64,000 nucleotides of DNA. It comes from Enterobacter cancerogenus (GTDB taxonomy: Bacteria > Pseudomonadota > Gammaproteobacteria > Enterobacterales > Enterobacteriaceae). Where the stretch lies: the NCBI GenBank assembly GCA_000773965.1, contig JRUP01000022.1, forward strand, positions 1 through 64,000, read 5' to 3'. The position numbers and the translations under genes are program-made. Under the pieces are notes generated by a model. That model saw nothing but the letters and a program-made list of their open reading frames with translations, was not told where the DNA came from and did not search any database. How positions within the stretch are numbered: the stretch's first letter is position 1; every line of letters begins with the position of its first letter. Of this stretch, positions 28,473 through 37,922 are shown piece by piece.

Positions 28473-30407
28473 TTACGCTTTCGCGGTGTTACCTGACAGC
28501 AGATCCAGCACATCCTGCACGCTGGTGGTGTTCGCCAGCTTCTCAATCACGCTGTCATCATCCAGCGCGTTGGTCAGGCTGGTAATCACCTGAATGTGTT
28601 CGTTATTGCGAGCCGCAATACCAATCACCAGGCGCGCCACGTCATCGGCTTCTTCGCCAAACAATACGCCCGCAGGGTACTGGCAGAACACCACGCCAGT
28701 TTTCAGCACGCGATCTTTGGCTTCCACGGTGCCGTGTGGCACAGCGATAGACTCACCGAGATAGGTCGGGGTCAGCTTTTCACGTTCCAGCATCGCTTCA
28801 ACGTACTCTGGCTGGACATAACCGCCTTTCACCAACTGCTCACCAGCAAAGCGAATCGCCTGCTCTTTGTTGCTGGCGCTCAAGCCGAGGAACACGTTGT
28901 CCGCGCCCAGTTTGAACAAGTTAGCGCTGCCGTCATCGTAGCTGTCTGCCAGTGTGGTCTGCACGGTTTCACGATGTGCTTCGCTGCGGTTAGCGGCGAT
29001 CAGACGTTCAGTCAGATTGCTATACAGCGCGCTATCGAGGAAGTTATTCAGTGAAATATGCTGCGCCTGCGGTGCCTGACGCATCGCACGTTCCGTCAGA
29101 TCGCGGTGGGTAATCACCAGATCCACATCGCCCGGCAGTGAGTTAATCGCACTGTTGGTGACCGAGATATTGCTCAGGCCGGCATCCTGCACTTTCTTAC
29201 GCAGCACACCTGCACCCATGGCGCTGGAACCCATACCGGCATCACAGGCCACGATGATTTTACGCACGTGGCTGACATCAACGCTGTTGGCATCGGCGAT
29301 AACCGGAGAACCGGCAACGGCCTGACCTTTCGACTGCGCTTTCATATCACGCATACGCTGAGTCGCAGCTTCGATGTCGTCATCTTCTTTTACTTTGCTG
29401 GTTTTCAGCAGGATAGAAGAGACCACGAAGGAGACCGCAAACGCCGCGATGATCGCTGCGATGTTGGCGAAGTACGCGCCTTTTGGCGTCATCGCCAGTA
29501 CCGCGAGGATTGAACCCGGAGACGCTGGAGAGACCAGACCGCCGTTCAGCACGGTCAGGGTGAACACGCCTGTCATACCACCGAGGATCACTGCCAGCAG
29601 CAGACGTGGCGCCATCAGCACGTACGGGAAGTAAATTTCGTGGATACCACCAAGGAAGTGGATGATTGCCGCACCGCCAGCAGACTGTTTGGCGCTACCG
29701 CGACCAAAAATCATATAGGCAACCAGCACACCCATACCTGGGCCTGGGTTCGCTTCAATCAGGAAGAAGATAGATTTACCGGCTTCGCTAGCCTGCTGGA
29801 TACCCAGTGGCGAGAAGATACCGTGGTTGATGGCGTTATTGAGGAACAGGATTTTCGCCGGTTCAACAAAGATAGAGGTCAGTGGCAGCAGGTTGTTCTG
29901 CACCATCAGGTTTACGCCCGCCGCAAGGATGTGTGACAGACCTTCAACCAATGGACCGATGCCGATGAACGCCAGCAGCGCCAACAGCATACCGATGATA
30001 CCGGCTGAGAAGTTGTTAACCAGCATCTCAAAGCCGCTTTTGATTTTACCATCAACCATACGGTCAAAGGTTTTGATCGCCCAGCCGCCCAGTGGACCGG
30101 CAATCATCGCGCCGAGGAACATCGGCATATCTGCACCGACAATCACACCCATGGTGGTAATGGCACCGACCACGCCACCGCGATCGCCGCCCACCAGACG
30201 TCCACCGGTGAAACCGATCAACAATGGCAGCAGGTAAGTGATCATTGGGCCGACGAGTTTCGCCAGCGTTGCGTTTGGAATCCATCCGGTTGGGATGAAC
30301 AGTGCTGTGATGATACCCCAGGCGATAAACGCACCGATGTTTGGCATCACCATGTTACTCAGAAAGCGACCAAAGCTCTGGACCTTGACCTTCGCTGATG
30401 AGGACAT
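28473..30407 (-). CDS. mtlA: PTS mannitol transporter EIICBA
   Basis: 644 aa from the ATG at 30407 (GGGGTGGG upstream). Domains in order: IIC membrane part (residues 1-340; GFTGGRLVGGDRGG, GGIHEIYFPYV), IIB with phospho-Cys388 in IIVACDAGMGSSAMG, and IIA (about 495-644) with phospho-His558 in SIAVPHGTVEAK. It imports mannitol and phosphorylates it to mannitol 1-phosphate for MtlD. First gene of mtlADR, with four CRP-like sites in the 480 bp upstream. Confidence 0.98.
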   Translation of the reverse strand: MSSSAKVKVQSFGRFLSNMVMPNIGAFIAWGIITALFIPTGWIPNATLAKLVGPMITYLLPLLIGFTGGRLVGGDRGGVVGAITTMGVIVGADMPMFLGAMIAGPLGGWAIKTFDRMVDGKIKSGFEMLVNNFSAGIIGMLLALLAFIGIGPLVEGLSHILAAGVNLMVQNNLLPLTSIFVEPAKILFLNNAINHGIFSPLGIQQASEAGKSIFFLIEANPGPGMGVLVAYMIFGRGSAKQSAGGAAIIHFLGGIHEIYFPYVLMAPRLLLAVILGGMTGVFTLTVLNGGLVSPASPGSILAVLAMTPKGAYFANIAAIIAAFAVSFVVSSILLKTSKVKEDDDIEAATQRMRDMKAQSKGQAVAGSPVIADANSVDVSHVRKIIVACDAGMGSSAMGAGVLRKKVQDAGLSNISVTNSAINSLPGDVDLVITHRDLTERAMRQAPQAQHISLNNFLDSALYSNLTERLIAANRSEAHRETVQTTLADSYDDGSANLFKLGADNVFLGLSASNKEQAIRFAGEQLVKGGYVQPEYVEAMLEREKLTPTYLGESIAVPHGTVEAKDRVLKTGVVFCQYPAGVLFGEEADDVARLVIGIAARNNEHIQVITSLTNALDDDSVIEKLANTTSVQDVLDLLSGNTAKA

Positions 30408-30555
30408 AAACCCACCCCTTATTGAGACGCGCTGCAATAAGAGCGCGGTTGTTTTTGTTAAGACTTTTATTGAGCCGTTCCGGCGCGGGCCGTGGCATCA
30501 CTGTATGCACGCGGACTCTAGCACTAGTTTATTACGCTGCGTAGCATCCGGGATA

Positions 30556-30575
30556 AGTGTGATGCAGATCACTCA
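30556..30575 (-). promoter_or_regulatory. CRP site 1 upstream of mtlA
   Basis: TGTGA-N6-TCACT at 30558-30573. Centred near 30565.5; a start site about 41 bp downstream would put TAATAA near 30530 as the -10. Confidence 0.8.
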
Positions 30576-30599
30576 AAATTGGGGTGGTCAGGGTGCTAT

Positions 30600-30619
30600 A
30601 AGGTGATGAAGATCACATA
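30600..30619 (-). promoter_or_regulatory. CRP site 2 upstream of mtlA
   Basis: GGTGA-N6-TCACA at 30602-30617, 44 bp from site 1. Confidence 0.7.
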
Positions 30620-30672
30620 AATAGAGTGTAAGAAAAGTACGAAGGCGAAATTTTAAGCAAAACAACGGGATA

Positions 30673-30692
30673 AATGTGACTTAAGTCACCTT
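30673..30692 (-). promoter_or_regulatory. CRP site 3 upstream of mtlA
   Basis: TGTGA-N6-TCACC at 30675-30690 with a self-complementary spacer CTTAAG. Confidence 0.75.
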
Positions 30693-30716
30693 TGCGGCGC
30701 TCAGGTTTGTTTCATA

Positions 30717-30736
30717 AGTGTGATTGAGATCACAAA
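30717..30736 (-). promoter_or_regulatory. CRP site 4 upstream of mtlA
   Basis: TGTGA-N6-TCACA at 30719-30734, a perfect consensus. A further half-site (ATCACA, 30762-30767) follows. E. coli mtlA also has multiple CRP sites. Sites 1-4 are 44, 73 and 44 bp apart. Confidence 0.82.
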
Positions 30737-30841
30737 CTATTTTTGGTTGAAAATGCGTCAGATCACACAATAGCGATGCAGATAAGTAGGGTGTAAGGAA
30801 GTGACGAAAAATCTGAAAGATGCAATGAAAAGTATGTCAGG

Positions 30842-30865
30842 AAAAGGGCGACCTGTTAGTCGCCC
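30842..30865 (-). terminator. yiaF terminator
   Basis: Read on the minus strand: GGGCGAC, TAACAG, GTCGCCC, then TTTT. It lies 22 bp after the yiaF stop. Confidence 0.75.
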
Positions 30866-30886
30866 CTGAACGCATTAAAAGCGAGG

Positions 30887-31600
30887 TTACAAACCACCCT
30901 GCACAGCATTCTGTGCCTGAGTCAGGGCTTGAGCATTGCTGGAAAGGTTGCTCATCAGGGTGTTGTACTGCGTGGCCTGATCCTGCGTTGGGAACTGAAC
31001 GCCACCGTCATTGAAGGTCACACGCGTGCCCTGCGACTGCAGATAATCACCGGTTTGCACCGCCGCCTGGCTCAACGCCTGAAGCTGAGGCAGTAACGGA
31101 ATCAGTGTACCCGCTGGCTGCGTCACCACTTTGGCGTAGACGCTGTCATACACTTTCTTCAGATCGTCAGGCTGCTTCAGCGTGGCTTTGCTGCTGTCGG
31201 CCTGCATTTTGGCGCTCTGAATCTGCTGTGACAGCACACTGAGGTTGCCGCTCGCCTGACGCAGACTATCGCGACGGGTCAGGTAGTCTTGTGGCACACG
31301 AATCGCAGCCAGTTCATCAACCACAGGGCGCATGCCTTGCTCAACCGCCTGATTGGCCTGCTGTGAGAAGCCATACAAAATGGCGTAGTCGCTGGCGTAG
31401 TTACCGAAGGTTTGCTTCTGGTTTTCGCTCAGGCTTGGCAGATGTTCGCCGCTACGCATCGCGGTGTTCTGCAGGAAATCGGTGAAAGCTTTACGCTGAT
31501 CGCCTTCTTTATCGCCACAGGCGGTAAGTTGCAGCACAACCAGTGCGCTGATCATAAGCATGCCGGTACGCATCCAGATGCGGGATAATCCTGACGCCAT
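30887..31600 (-). CDS. yiaF: DUF3053 lipoprotein YiaF
   Basis: 237 aa. Lipoprotein signal: hydrophobic stretch LMISALVVLQLTAC with the lipobox cysteine at 28. The mature part is mostly helical and Gln/Ala-rich, starting GDKEGDQRKAFTDFLQNTAMRSGE, which is the DUF3053 hallmark shared with E. coli YiaF. Function unknown. D at +2 or +3 after the cysteine is not decisive (GDK), so inner- or outer-membrane sorting is unclear. Monocistronic with its own terminator. Confidence 0.9.
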   Translation of the reverse strand: MASGLSRIWMRTGMLMISALVVLQLTACGDKEGDQRKAFTDFLQNTAMRSGEHLPSLSENQKQTFGNYASDYAILYGFSQQANQAVEQGMRPVVDELAAIRVPQDYLTRRDSLRQASGNLSVLSQQIQSAKMQADSSKATLKQPDDLKKVYDSVYAKVVTQPAGTLIPLLPQLQALSQAAVQTGDYLQSQGTRVTFNDGGVQFPTQDQATQYNTLMSNLSSNAQALTQAQNAVQGGL

Positions 31601-31829
31601 GTTGAACTCCTGTTATGGCTAATTTCGATTCGGTGGGAATGGTCCTAAAGGATAGTGCAATGGCCTGGCGTGTACAACGGGTTGAGGCGCGGCAAACTGT
31701 GGGAAAAGGCGCACTCTGGCGCGCCGGATTAAGGTCATGAAAGAAATGTGCGGGTGGTCGGCCCTAAAGGTTGTGCTCCATCGACACCAACGAACGCAGG
31801 CAAAAACCGAACCCGAAGGCTGAAATCAC

Positions 31830-31865
31830 CTGGCGGCATCTGGCAGTCCGCACTGATGCCGCCAG
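31830..31865. repeat. 11-bp inverted repeat after the ggt-like gene
   Basis: CTGGCGGCATC (31830-31840) and GATGCCGCCAG (31855-31865) with a 14-nt loop, 9 bp beyond the stop of the gamma-glutamyltransferase gene. There is no T run, so it may be a 3' stabilising stem at the operon end. Confidence 0.55.
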
Positions 31866-31873
31866 ATTGTGAT

Positions 31874-33472
31874 TTAAAACACCAGCGCCTGCCCATCCTT
31901 ACGGCTTTCAGTCGCGGCAATGTAGAAGCCCTGCGGGTCACGCACAATCGCCTGCGCACCGCCGAAGTTGTAGCTCTGTAATGGATCCTCCACCGTAATC
32001 TGGTGACCCATTTCGCGCAGTTTCGCCAGCACATTACGGTCGATACCCGGTTCCACCACCACCGCACGGCCTTGCTCAACACGCCAGCGCGGCGCATCAA
32101 TCGCTGCCTGCGGGTTTTGCTTGTGCTGCATGATGCGCAACGCCAGCTGTAAGTGCCCCTGCGCCTGCATCGGGCCGCCCATCACGCCAAACGACATCAA
32201 TGGCTGTCCCGCCGCATCCAGCGCAAACGCCGGAATAATAGTGTGGAACGGACGTTTGCTACCGGCCACTACGTTCGGATGGTGCGGATCGAGCGAGAAG
32301 CCGCAGCCGCGATTCTGCAAGCTGATGCCGGTGCCCGGCACCACCACGCCTGAACCAAAGCCCATATAGTTGGACTGAATAAAGGAGACCATCATGCCGC
32401 TGGCATCGGCAGTCGACAGATACACGGTGCCGCTCTGCTGCGGGGAGCCGAAGGTAAAATCACCGGCCTGATCGGGATTGATGAGCTGAGCGCGCTGCTT
32501 GAGGTAGCTGTCACTCAGCAGCAACTCTGCCGGGAATTCCAGATGGTCGTAATCGGTGACGTAACGATCCAGATCGACCAGCGCCAGCTTCATCGCTTCA
32601 ATCGACAAGTGCAGCCACGGCACGGAATCCGGCGTGTAGCTGCCGATGTCCCACTGCTCCAGAATGCCGAGCGCAATCAAGGTTGCGATGCCCTGACCAT
32701 TAGGCGGCAGCTCCTGCACCGAACCGTTGGCAAACGGGCGTGATAGCAGATCCACCCAGTCGGCACGATGGTTGTTGAGATCGGCCATGCTCAGTGCCGC
32801 GCCGTGCTGCCCGGCAAATGCCACCATTTTCTCGGCCAACTCACCCCGATAGAAGGCTTCACCTTTAGTTTCGGCGATTTTCTGCAGCGTGGCGGCCTGC
32901 GCCGGATTGCGGAACAGCTCCCCGGCACGCGGCGGGCGACCGTCCGGCGCAAAGCACTCAGTAAAGCCCGGCTGGGATTTCAGTTTGATGTAGCCGCGCT
33001 GCCACAGATGGGCGATCAGCGGCGAAACCGGGAAGCCGTCGCGGGCGTATTCGATCGCCGGTTGTGCCAGCGTGGTCAGCGGCAGCGTGGCAAAGCGCTC
33101 GGCCAACGTGACCCAGGCAGAAACGGCACCCGGCACGGTGACCGCTTCCCAACCGATTTCCGGCATGGTGCTCTGTCCGGCAAAGCGTTCTGCATTCCAG
33201 CTGGCGGGGGAACGACCGGAGGCATTTAAGCCATGCAGCGCTTTCCCATCCCAGATAATGGCAAATGCATCGCTGCCGATGCCGTTGCCGGTGGGTTCCA
33301 GCACGGTGAGCGCCATCGCCGTAGCAATCGCCGCGTCTACCGCATTACCGCCCTGTTGCAACATGCGCATCCCCGCCTGTGCCGCCAGCGGCTGTGAGGT
33401 GGCGACTGCATTGCGGCCCATCATTGGGGCGCGGTGCGAGACATAACTAACGTTGAAATCCAAATCGCTCAT
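31874..33472 (-). CDS. Gamma-glutamyltransferase family protein (cytoplasmic, YwrD-like)
   Basis: 532 aa Ntn-hydrolase. GGT motifs: AVATSQPLAAQAG, GGNAVDAAIATAMALTVLEPTGNGIGSDAF, and the processing site QSGTVYLSTAD, where Thr349 would be the nucleophile released by self-cleavage into large and small subunits. The small subunit carries GVMGGPMQAQGHLQ. There is no signal peptide, unlike periplasmic Ggt, so it should act in the cytoplasm on imported gamma-glutamyl peptides. It is last in an operon with a peptide ABC importer, which suggests uptake then hydrolysis of glutathione or another gamma-glutamyl compound (inference). Confidence 0.88.
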   Translation of the reverse strand: MSDLDFNVSYVSHRAPMMGRNAVATSQPLAAQAGMRMLQQGGNAVDAAIATAMALTVLEPTGNGIGSDAFAIIWDGKALHGLNASGRSPASWNAERFAGQSTMPEIGWEAVTVPGAVSAWVTLAERFATLPLTTLAQPAIEYARDGFPVSPLIAHLWQRGYIKLKSQPGFTECFAPDGRPPRAGELFRNPAQAATLQKIAETKGEAFYRGELAEKMVAFAGQHGAALSMADLNNHRADWVDLLSRPFANGSVQELPPNGQGIATLIALGILEQWDIGSYTPDSVPWLHLSIEAMKLALVDLDRYVTDYDHLEFPAELLLSDSYLKQRAQLINPDQAGDFTFGSPQQSGTVYLSTADASGMMVSFIQSNYMGFGSGVVVPGTGISLQNRGCGFSLDPHHPNVVAGSKRPFHTIIPAFALDAAGQPLMSFGVMGGPMQAQGHLQLALRIMQHKQNPQAAIDAPRWRVEQGRAVVVEPGIDRNVLAKLREMGHQITVEDPLQSYNFGGAQAIVRDPQGFYIAATESRKDGQALVF

Positions 33473-33481
33473 AACGGTTCC

Positions 33482-34363
33482 TTAATGTGAGTCATTGCGC
33501 GGATCAAGTGCGTCGCGCAGTCCGTCACCCAGCAGATTGAAGCCCTGCACAGTGAGAAAAATGGCCAATCCAGGGAAAATCGACATCCAGGGTGCCTGCT
33601 CCAGATAGCCTTTTGCGGTGTTCAGCATCGCACCCCAGGAAGGTGACGGCGGCTGCTGGCCAAGGCCGAGAAATGACAAGCTGGCTTCCGTGATGATCGC
33701 CGAGGCAATCGCCAGCGTGGCCTGTACCAGAATCGGCGACAGCACGTTGGGCAGCACATAACGCAGGATGATCCAGCGGTCCGGCAAACCGATGGCGCGC
33801 GCGCCGTCGATATACTCTTCATGGCGGATGGCAATCACCTGGCCGCGCGTCAAACGGGCAAAAATCGGCATGGCGGAAAGCCCAATGGCGATCATCGCAT
33901 TCGACAAGCTCGGCCCGAGGAAAGCGCCCAACGCAATCGCCAGAATCAGAAATGGGCAGGCAAGCAGCGCTTCGATAAAGCGCGAGATAATGCCATCGCA
34001 CCAGCCCTGCCAGTAACCGGCAATTAAGCCCAGCGGCACACCAATCAAAATGGCGATCATCACGGAGATGCAGCCCGCCAGCAGTGAGGTGCGCGCGCCC
34101 CAAATCAAACGTGACAGAATATCGCGGCCCAGTTCATCCGTGCCCAACCAGAACAGCGCGGAAGGGGCTTTGCGAACGGCAAGGAAGTTCGCTTTAATCG
34201 GATCGGCTGGAGCCAGCCAGGGCGCCAGCAGCGCCACGGCTACAAACAGCAGCACGATCACCGCGCCGATCAGCGCACTCTTATTACGCAGAAATTTCTT
34301 CAGCACCCGGCGGTTGGGCTTTGCAACCGCAGGCACTGCGCCTGCTGTTAACACCTCGCTCAT
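33482..34363 (-). CDS. Oligopeptide-type ABC transporter permease (DppC/GsiD-like)
   Basis: 293 aa. The N-terminal OppC segment FLRNKSALIGAVIVLLFVAVALLAPWLAP is followed by the LGTDELGRDILSRLIWGARTSL signature and the EAA loop in REEY-like form (HEEYIDGARAIGLPDRWIILRYVLPN). It ends with NLLGDGLRDALDPR, typical of DppC. Second permease of the operon, 9 nt before the ggt-like gene and 2 nt after the first permease gene. Confidence 0.92.
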   Translation of the reverse strand: MSEVLTAGAVPAVAKPNRRVLKKFLRNKSALIGAVIVLLFVAVALLAPWLAPADPIKANFLAVRKAPSALFWLGTDELGRDILSRLIWGARTSLLAGCISVMIAILIGVPLGLIAGYWQGWCDGIISRFIEALLACPFLILAIALGAFLGPSLSNAMIAIGLSAMPIFARLTRGQVIAIRHEEYIDGARAIGLPDRWIILRYVLPNVLSPILVQATLAIASAIITEASLSFLGLGQQPPSPSWGAMLNTAKGYLEQAPWMSIFPGLAIFLTVQGFNLLGDGLRDALDPRNDSH

Positions 34364-34365
34364 GG

Positions 34366-35310
34366 TTAGCCTCGCATTTTCGGGTTGATTAACAGATAGA
34401 GCACATCGGCCAGCAGATTCAGCAGCAGAAAGCCAATCGCCACCACCAGCACCACGCCCTGAACCACAGCGTAATCACGGTTAAACACCGCATCGACAAT
34501 CATCTTGCCGAAACCGGGCAGGGTGAAAACCTGCTCGGTTAACACCGCACCGCCCAGCAGCTCACCAAACAGCAAGGTGGTGAGCGTGACGATGGGCATC
34601 AGCGCGTTACGGAAGGCATGCTTCAGCACCACTTTCGGGGCCAGCAGGCCTTTGGCGCGCGCGGTGCGGATGTAATCGGCCTTTAGCACGCTGATCATCG
34701 ACGCTCGTGTATGGCGCATCAGTGTGGCGGCGAGGCCAGTCCCCAGCACTAAAGCGGGCAGCAGCAGCGTTTTCAGGTTCTGCGCCACATCTTCACTGAT
34801 GGGGACAAAGCCTGAGGCTGGCAGCCATTGCAGATGCACGGAAAACAGCAGGATCAGCAGAATCCCCAGCCAGAAATGCGGCACCGATATGCCGGATAAC
34901 GCGACAAAGTTGGTGGTGTGATCGACCCAGGTGTCTTTGCGCACCGCCGCGATAATGCCCATGCTGATGCCAATCCCCAGCGCAATCACCATCGCCAGCA
35001 GCGACAGCTCCAGCGTCACCGGCAGTTTGCTGGCGATCAGCGAGGTTACCGGCTCTTTGGTGCGCAGTGACATGCCCAGATCACCCTTCAGCGCATTGCC
35101 GATCCACGAGAAATACTGCGTGGGGATCGGATCATCCAGGTGATATTCCGCCCGCAGTTGCGCGATGACCGCGGGATCGCGCTCCTCACCCGCCATCGCC
35201 AGCACCGGATCGCCCGGCAGCAGCTTTTGCAGCGCAAACACCATGATGCTCACCAGCAGCAGCGTGGGGATCGCCAGCAGTAAGCGTTTAACTATCAGTT
35301 CCAGCATCAT
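34366..35310 (-). CDS. Oligopeptide-type ABC transporter permease (DppB/GsiC-like)
   Basis: 314 aa. DppB-family markers: LPGDPVLAMAGEERDP, LRAEYHLDDPIPTQYFSWIGNALKGDLG, EAA loop DYIRTARAKGLLAPKVVLKHAFRNALMP, and a C-terminal end NLLADVLYLLINPKMRG. About six transmembrane segments. Tandem ATGs (35310, 35307); the second has the better distance to AGGAG. It pairs with the downstream permease as the membrane channel. Confidence 0.92.
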   Translation of the reverse strand: MMLELIVKRLLLAIPTLLLVSIMVFALQKLLPGDPVLAMAGEERDPAVIAQLRAEYHLDDPIPTQYFSWIGNALKGDLGMSLRTKEPVTSLIASKLPVTLELSLLAMVIALGIGISMGIIAAVRKDTWVDHTTNFVALSGISVPHFWLGILLILLFSVHLQWLPASGFVPISEDVAQNLKTLLLPALVLGTGLAATLMRHTRASMISVLKADYIRTARAKGLLAPKVVLKHAFRNALMPIVTLTTLLFGELLGGAVLTEQVFTLPGFGKMIVDAVFNRDYAVVQGVVLVVAIGFLLLNLLADVLYLLINPKMRG

Positions 35311-35324
35311 CGCTCCTCAGCGGT

Positions 35325-36842
35325 TTACTGCGCCATGCTCACACCCGCGAGGCGTACTAAGCCATCAGGCCAGGCTTTAAAGCCCAGCAGTTTTTTCGTC
35401 ATGCCGAAGATGCGCGGCTCGAAATAGAGATAGGCGATTGGCATATCGGTTTGCAGCTGATTCACCACCTTGGTGTACAACGCCTGGCGCTGCGCCTGAT
35501 CGTTGGTAAGACGTGCGGCGTTCAGCCACTCATCAACCTGGAGATTGCTGTAGCGGCCGTCGTTGAGCGTGCCTTTGCTGTTGATAAACGAGTAGATGCT
35601 GCCATCGGGATCGGGACGGCCGGACCAGCCGGATAAGCTGAGCTGGTAATCGCCACGCTGCTGACGATCCAACAAGCTGGCGAACTCACTCATCTGCAAG
35701 TTGAGGTTAATGCCCGCTTCACCGACCATCGCCTGAATCACCTGGCCTACCTGCTGTGCCGTTGGATTGTTGGTGACCAGCAGCGTCAGATTGAGCGGCG
35801 TGGTGACACCCGCCGCCTTCAGCAGCGCTTTGGCTTTTTCCACATCACGCGGTGGGATTGGTGTGTTGACGTGATAGGCACTGACCGGCGAGAAGGCTTG
35901 GTTGGATGGGGTATATAAGCCTTCAAACGCCACCTGATTCAGCGCATCGCGATCGATCGCCAGCGAGAAGGCCTCACGTACGCGCGGATCTTTTAGCGGG
36001 CTGTTGGCGTCAACCTTGCCGTTATTGATGTTGAAGGTGATGCCCTGATAACCGAGGCCGGTGACTTTGGCCAGCGCCAGCTTGCTGTCGCCTTCAACCG
36101 TTTTCACATCGCTGGCCGCCACGCCTTCTGTCAGGTCGAGATCGCCTGCGCGCAGGTTGGCGAGACGCACTGAGGCATCCGGGATCGGCAGGAAAATCAC
36201 TTTATCGAAGTGGTATGCGCTTTTGTTCCAGTAGTTTTCAAAGCGCGTCAGCACGATACGGTCCTGCTGCACGCGGCTGGCAAACTGATACGGGCCGGAG
36301 CAGACTGGATGGGTCGCGAAGTCCGGTTTTTTAGCGGCTTCCGGTGCCAGCATCGCGCCAGCGCGGTCGGTGAGCTGGCTGAGCAGCGCCGCATCTGGCG
36401 TTTTCAGGTGGAACTTCACCTGCATCGGCCCGCTCACTTCCACGCTGTCGATGGAAGAGATTTCGCTTTTACGCAGCGAACCCGGCAGCGTCAGCGCACG
36501 CTCAATATTGAACTTCACCGCGTTAGCATCAAACTTCTCGCCATCCTGGAAGGTCACGCCCTCGCGCAGGTTCATAGTCAGGGTTTTGCCGTCATCACTC
36601 CACGCCCAATCGGTTGCCAGGCCGGGCACCACTTTCAGGTTCTCATCCACATCCACTAAGCGGTCGCACATAGCCGCAAACACGAAACGTCCGTAATAGG
36701 TGCGCGCCAGATGCGGATCGAGCATGTCCGGGTCGGCACCCAGACCAATGCGAATCACACTTTCCGCCTGGCTGTGTGCACTGGCACCGAGCAAGAGCAG
36801 GCCGCTTAAGGCCGTGAGTAACGTTATACGAGCTTTCTTCAC
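35325..36842 (-). CDS. Periplasmic peptide-binding protein (SBP family 5)
   Basis: 505 aa, starting at a GTG (36842) with GGAG 9 nt upstream. The signal peptide KKARITLLTALSGLLLLGASAHSQA is cleaved near residue 27. The family 5 core is visible: GLGADPDMLDPHLARTYYG, GLATDWAWSDDGKTLTMNLREGVTFQDG and VREAFSLAIDRDALNQVAFEG. It is like GsiB, DppA and NikA. It should capture the peptide handed to the two permeases. A gamma-glutamyl ligand is inferred only from the ggt neighbour. Confidence 0.9.
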   Translation of the reverse strand: MKKARITLLTALSGLLLLGASAHSQAESVIRIGLGADPDMLDPHLARTYYGRFVFAAMCDRLVDVDENLKVVPGLATDWAWSDDGKTLTMNLREGVTFQDGEKFDANAVKFNIERALTLPGSLRKSEISSIDSVEVSGPMQVKFHLKTPDAALLSQLTDRAGAMLAPEAAKKPDFATHPVCSGPYQFASRVQQDRIVLTRFENYWNKSAYHFDKVIFLPIPDASVRLANLRAGDLDLTEGVAASDVKTVEGDSKLALAKVTGLGYQGITFNINNGKVDANSPLKDPRVREAFSLAIDRDALNQVAFEGLYTPSNQAFSPVSAYHVNTPIPPRDVEKAKALLKAAGVTTPLNLTLLVTNNPTAQQVGQVIQAMVGEAGINLNLQMSEFASLLDRQQRGDYQLSLSGWSGRPDPDGSIYSFINSKGTLNDGRYSNLQVDEWLNAARLTNDQAQRQALYTKVVNQLQTDMPIAYLYFEPRIFGMTKKLLGFKAWPDGLVRLAGVSMAQ

Positions 36843-36860
36843 AGGCGAATCTCCAGAGGG

Positions 36861-37922
36861 TTAGGCTTGTTGCTTGACCGCCTGCTCAAACAGCGCGCGG
36901 CGACGTAAAAAGGCGGCAGAAGGGGGTGCTATCACGATGACGCTGCGATCGCGATTAATCTCCTGCCAGCGATGACAGGCAATCTGGCGGCCACCGCTCA
37001 GCACCTGGTTAATGGGCTCAAACTGACGGCAATCCGATGTCGCCCATGGGCAGCGTGTGTGAAAACGACAGCCACTGGGCGGATTGGCTGGATTGGGCAG
37101 ATCGCCCTGCAACATCGGAATCTGGCGGTTGACACCCGGCTGCATCTGCGGCGCAGAAGCGATCAGCGCCTGGGTATAGGGGTGCAGCGGCGCGTCAAAA
37201 ATCTCGTCCACGGTGGCGACTTCAACAATCTGGCCGAGATACATCACCGCCACGCGATCGCTCATATGGCGAATCACCGCCAGACCGTGCGCCACGATGA
37301 TCATAGTCAGGCCAAACTGCTGTTTCAGGCTTTCCAGCAGATTCACCACCTGCGCCTGCACGGAAACGTCTAAGGCGGAAACCGGCTCATCGCCAAGCAG
37401 CAATTTGGGTTGGGAGGCGAGGGCACGGGCGATGCCGATACGCTGACGCTGACCGCCGGAAAATTCGTGCGGATAACGCTCTGCCCAGGCAGCCGGTAAA
37501 CCCACGGTGCGCAGTAACTCAGCGACGCGCGCATGGCGCGCCTCTCGGCTCAGTTTTTCATGCAGCCACAGCGGCTCGCCGACAATCTGTTGCACCGTCA
37601 TACGCGGATTTAGTGAGGCAAAGGGGTCCTGAAAGATGATTTGCAGTTCGCGGCGCAGCTGATTCAGGCGTGCACCGCTGGCATCGGTAATGCTTTCGCC
37701 CTGATAAAACACGTCTCCGGCACTGGCCGCCAGCAGACGTAGCAGCAAACGACCGAGGGTCGATTTACCCGACCCCGATTCACCAACAATCGCCAGCGTC
37801 TCACCCGGCATCACCTGTAACGACACGCGATCCACTGCGGTGACGCCGCGATTGCGTTTGAACAGGCGGTTGGGTCCGGCAAAGGTTTTGCTTAAATCGC
37901 GGCACTCTAAAATCGGCTTCAT
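36861..37922 (-). CDS. Oligopeptide ABC transporter ATPase (OppF/DppF type)
   Basis: 353 aa from the ATG at 37922, whose first bases overlap the upstream ATPase stop as ATGA; a longer ORF from 38045 runs through the upstream gene and is not real. Walker [15 protein letters not shown] near residue 53, signature [15 protein letters not shown], Walker [14 protein letters not shown]. The C-terminal oligopeptide-transporter domain has GCRFHTRCPWATSDC. It powers import together with the neighbouring ATPase. Confidence 0.92.
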   Translation of the reverse strand: MKPILECRDLSKTFAGPNRLFKRNRGVTAVDRVSLQVMPGETLAIVGESGSGKSTLGRLLLRLLAASAGDVFYQGESITDASGARLNQLRRELQIIFQDPFASLNPRMTVQQIVGEPLWLHEKLSREARHARVAELLRTVGLPAAWAERYPHEFSGGQRQRIGIARALASQPKLLLGDEPVSALDVSVQAQVVNLLESLKQQFGLTMIIVAHGLAVIRHMSDRVAVMYLGQIVEVATVDEIFDAPLHPYTQALIASAPQMQPGVNRQIPMLQGDLPNPANPPSGCRFHTRCPWATSDCRQFEPINQVLSGGRQIACHRWQEINRDRSVIVIAPPSAAFLRRRALFEQAVKQQA

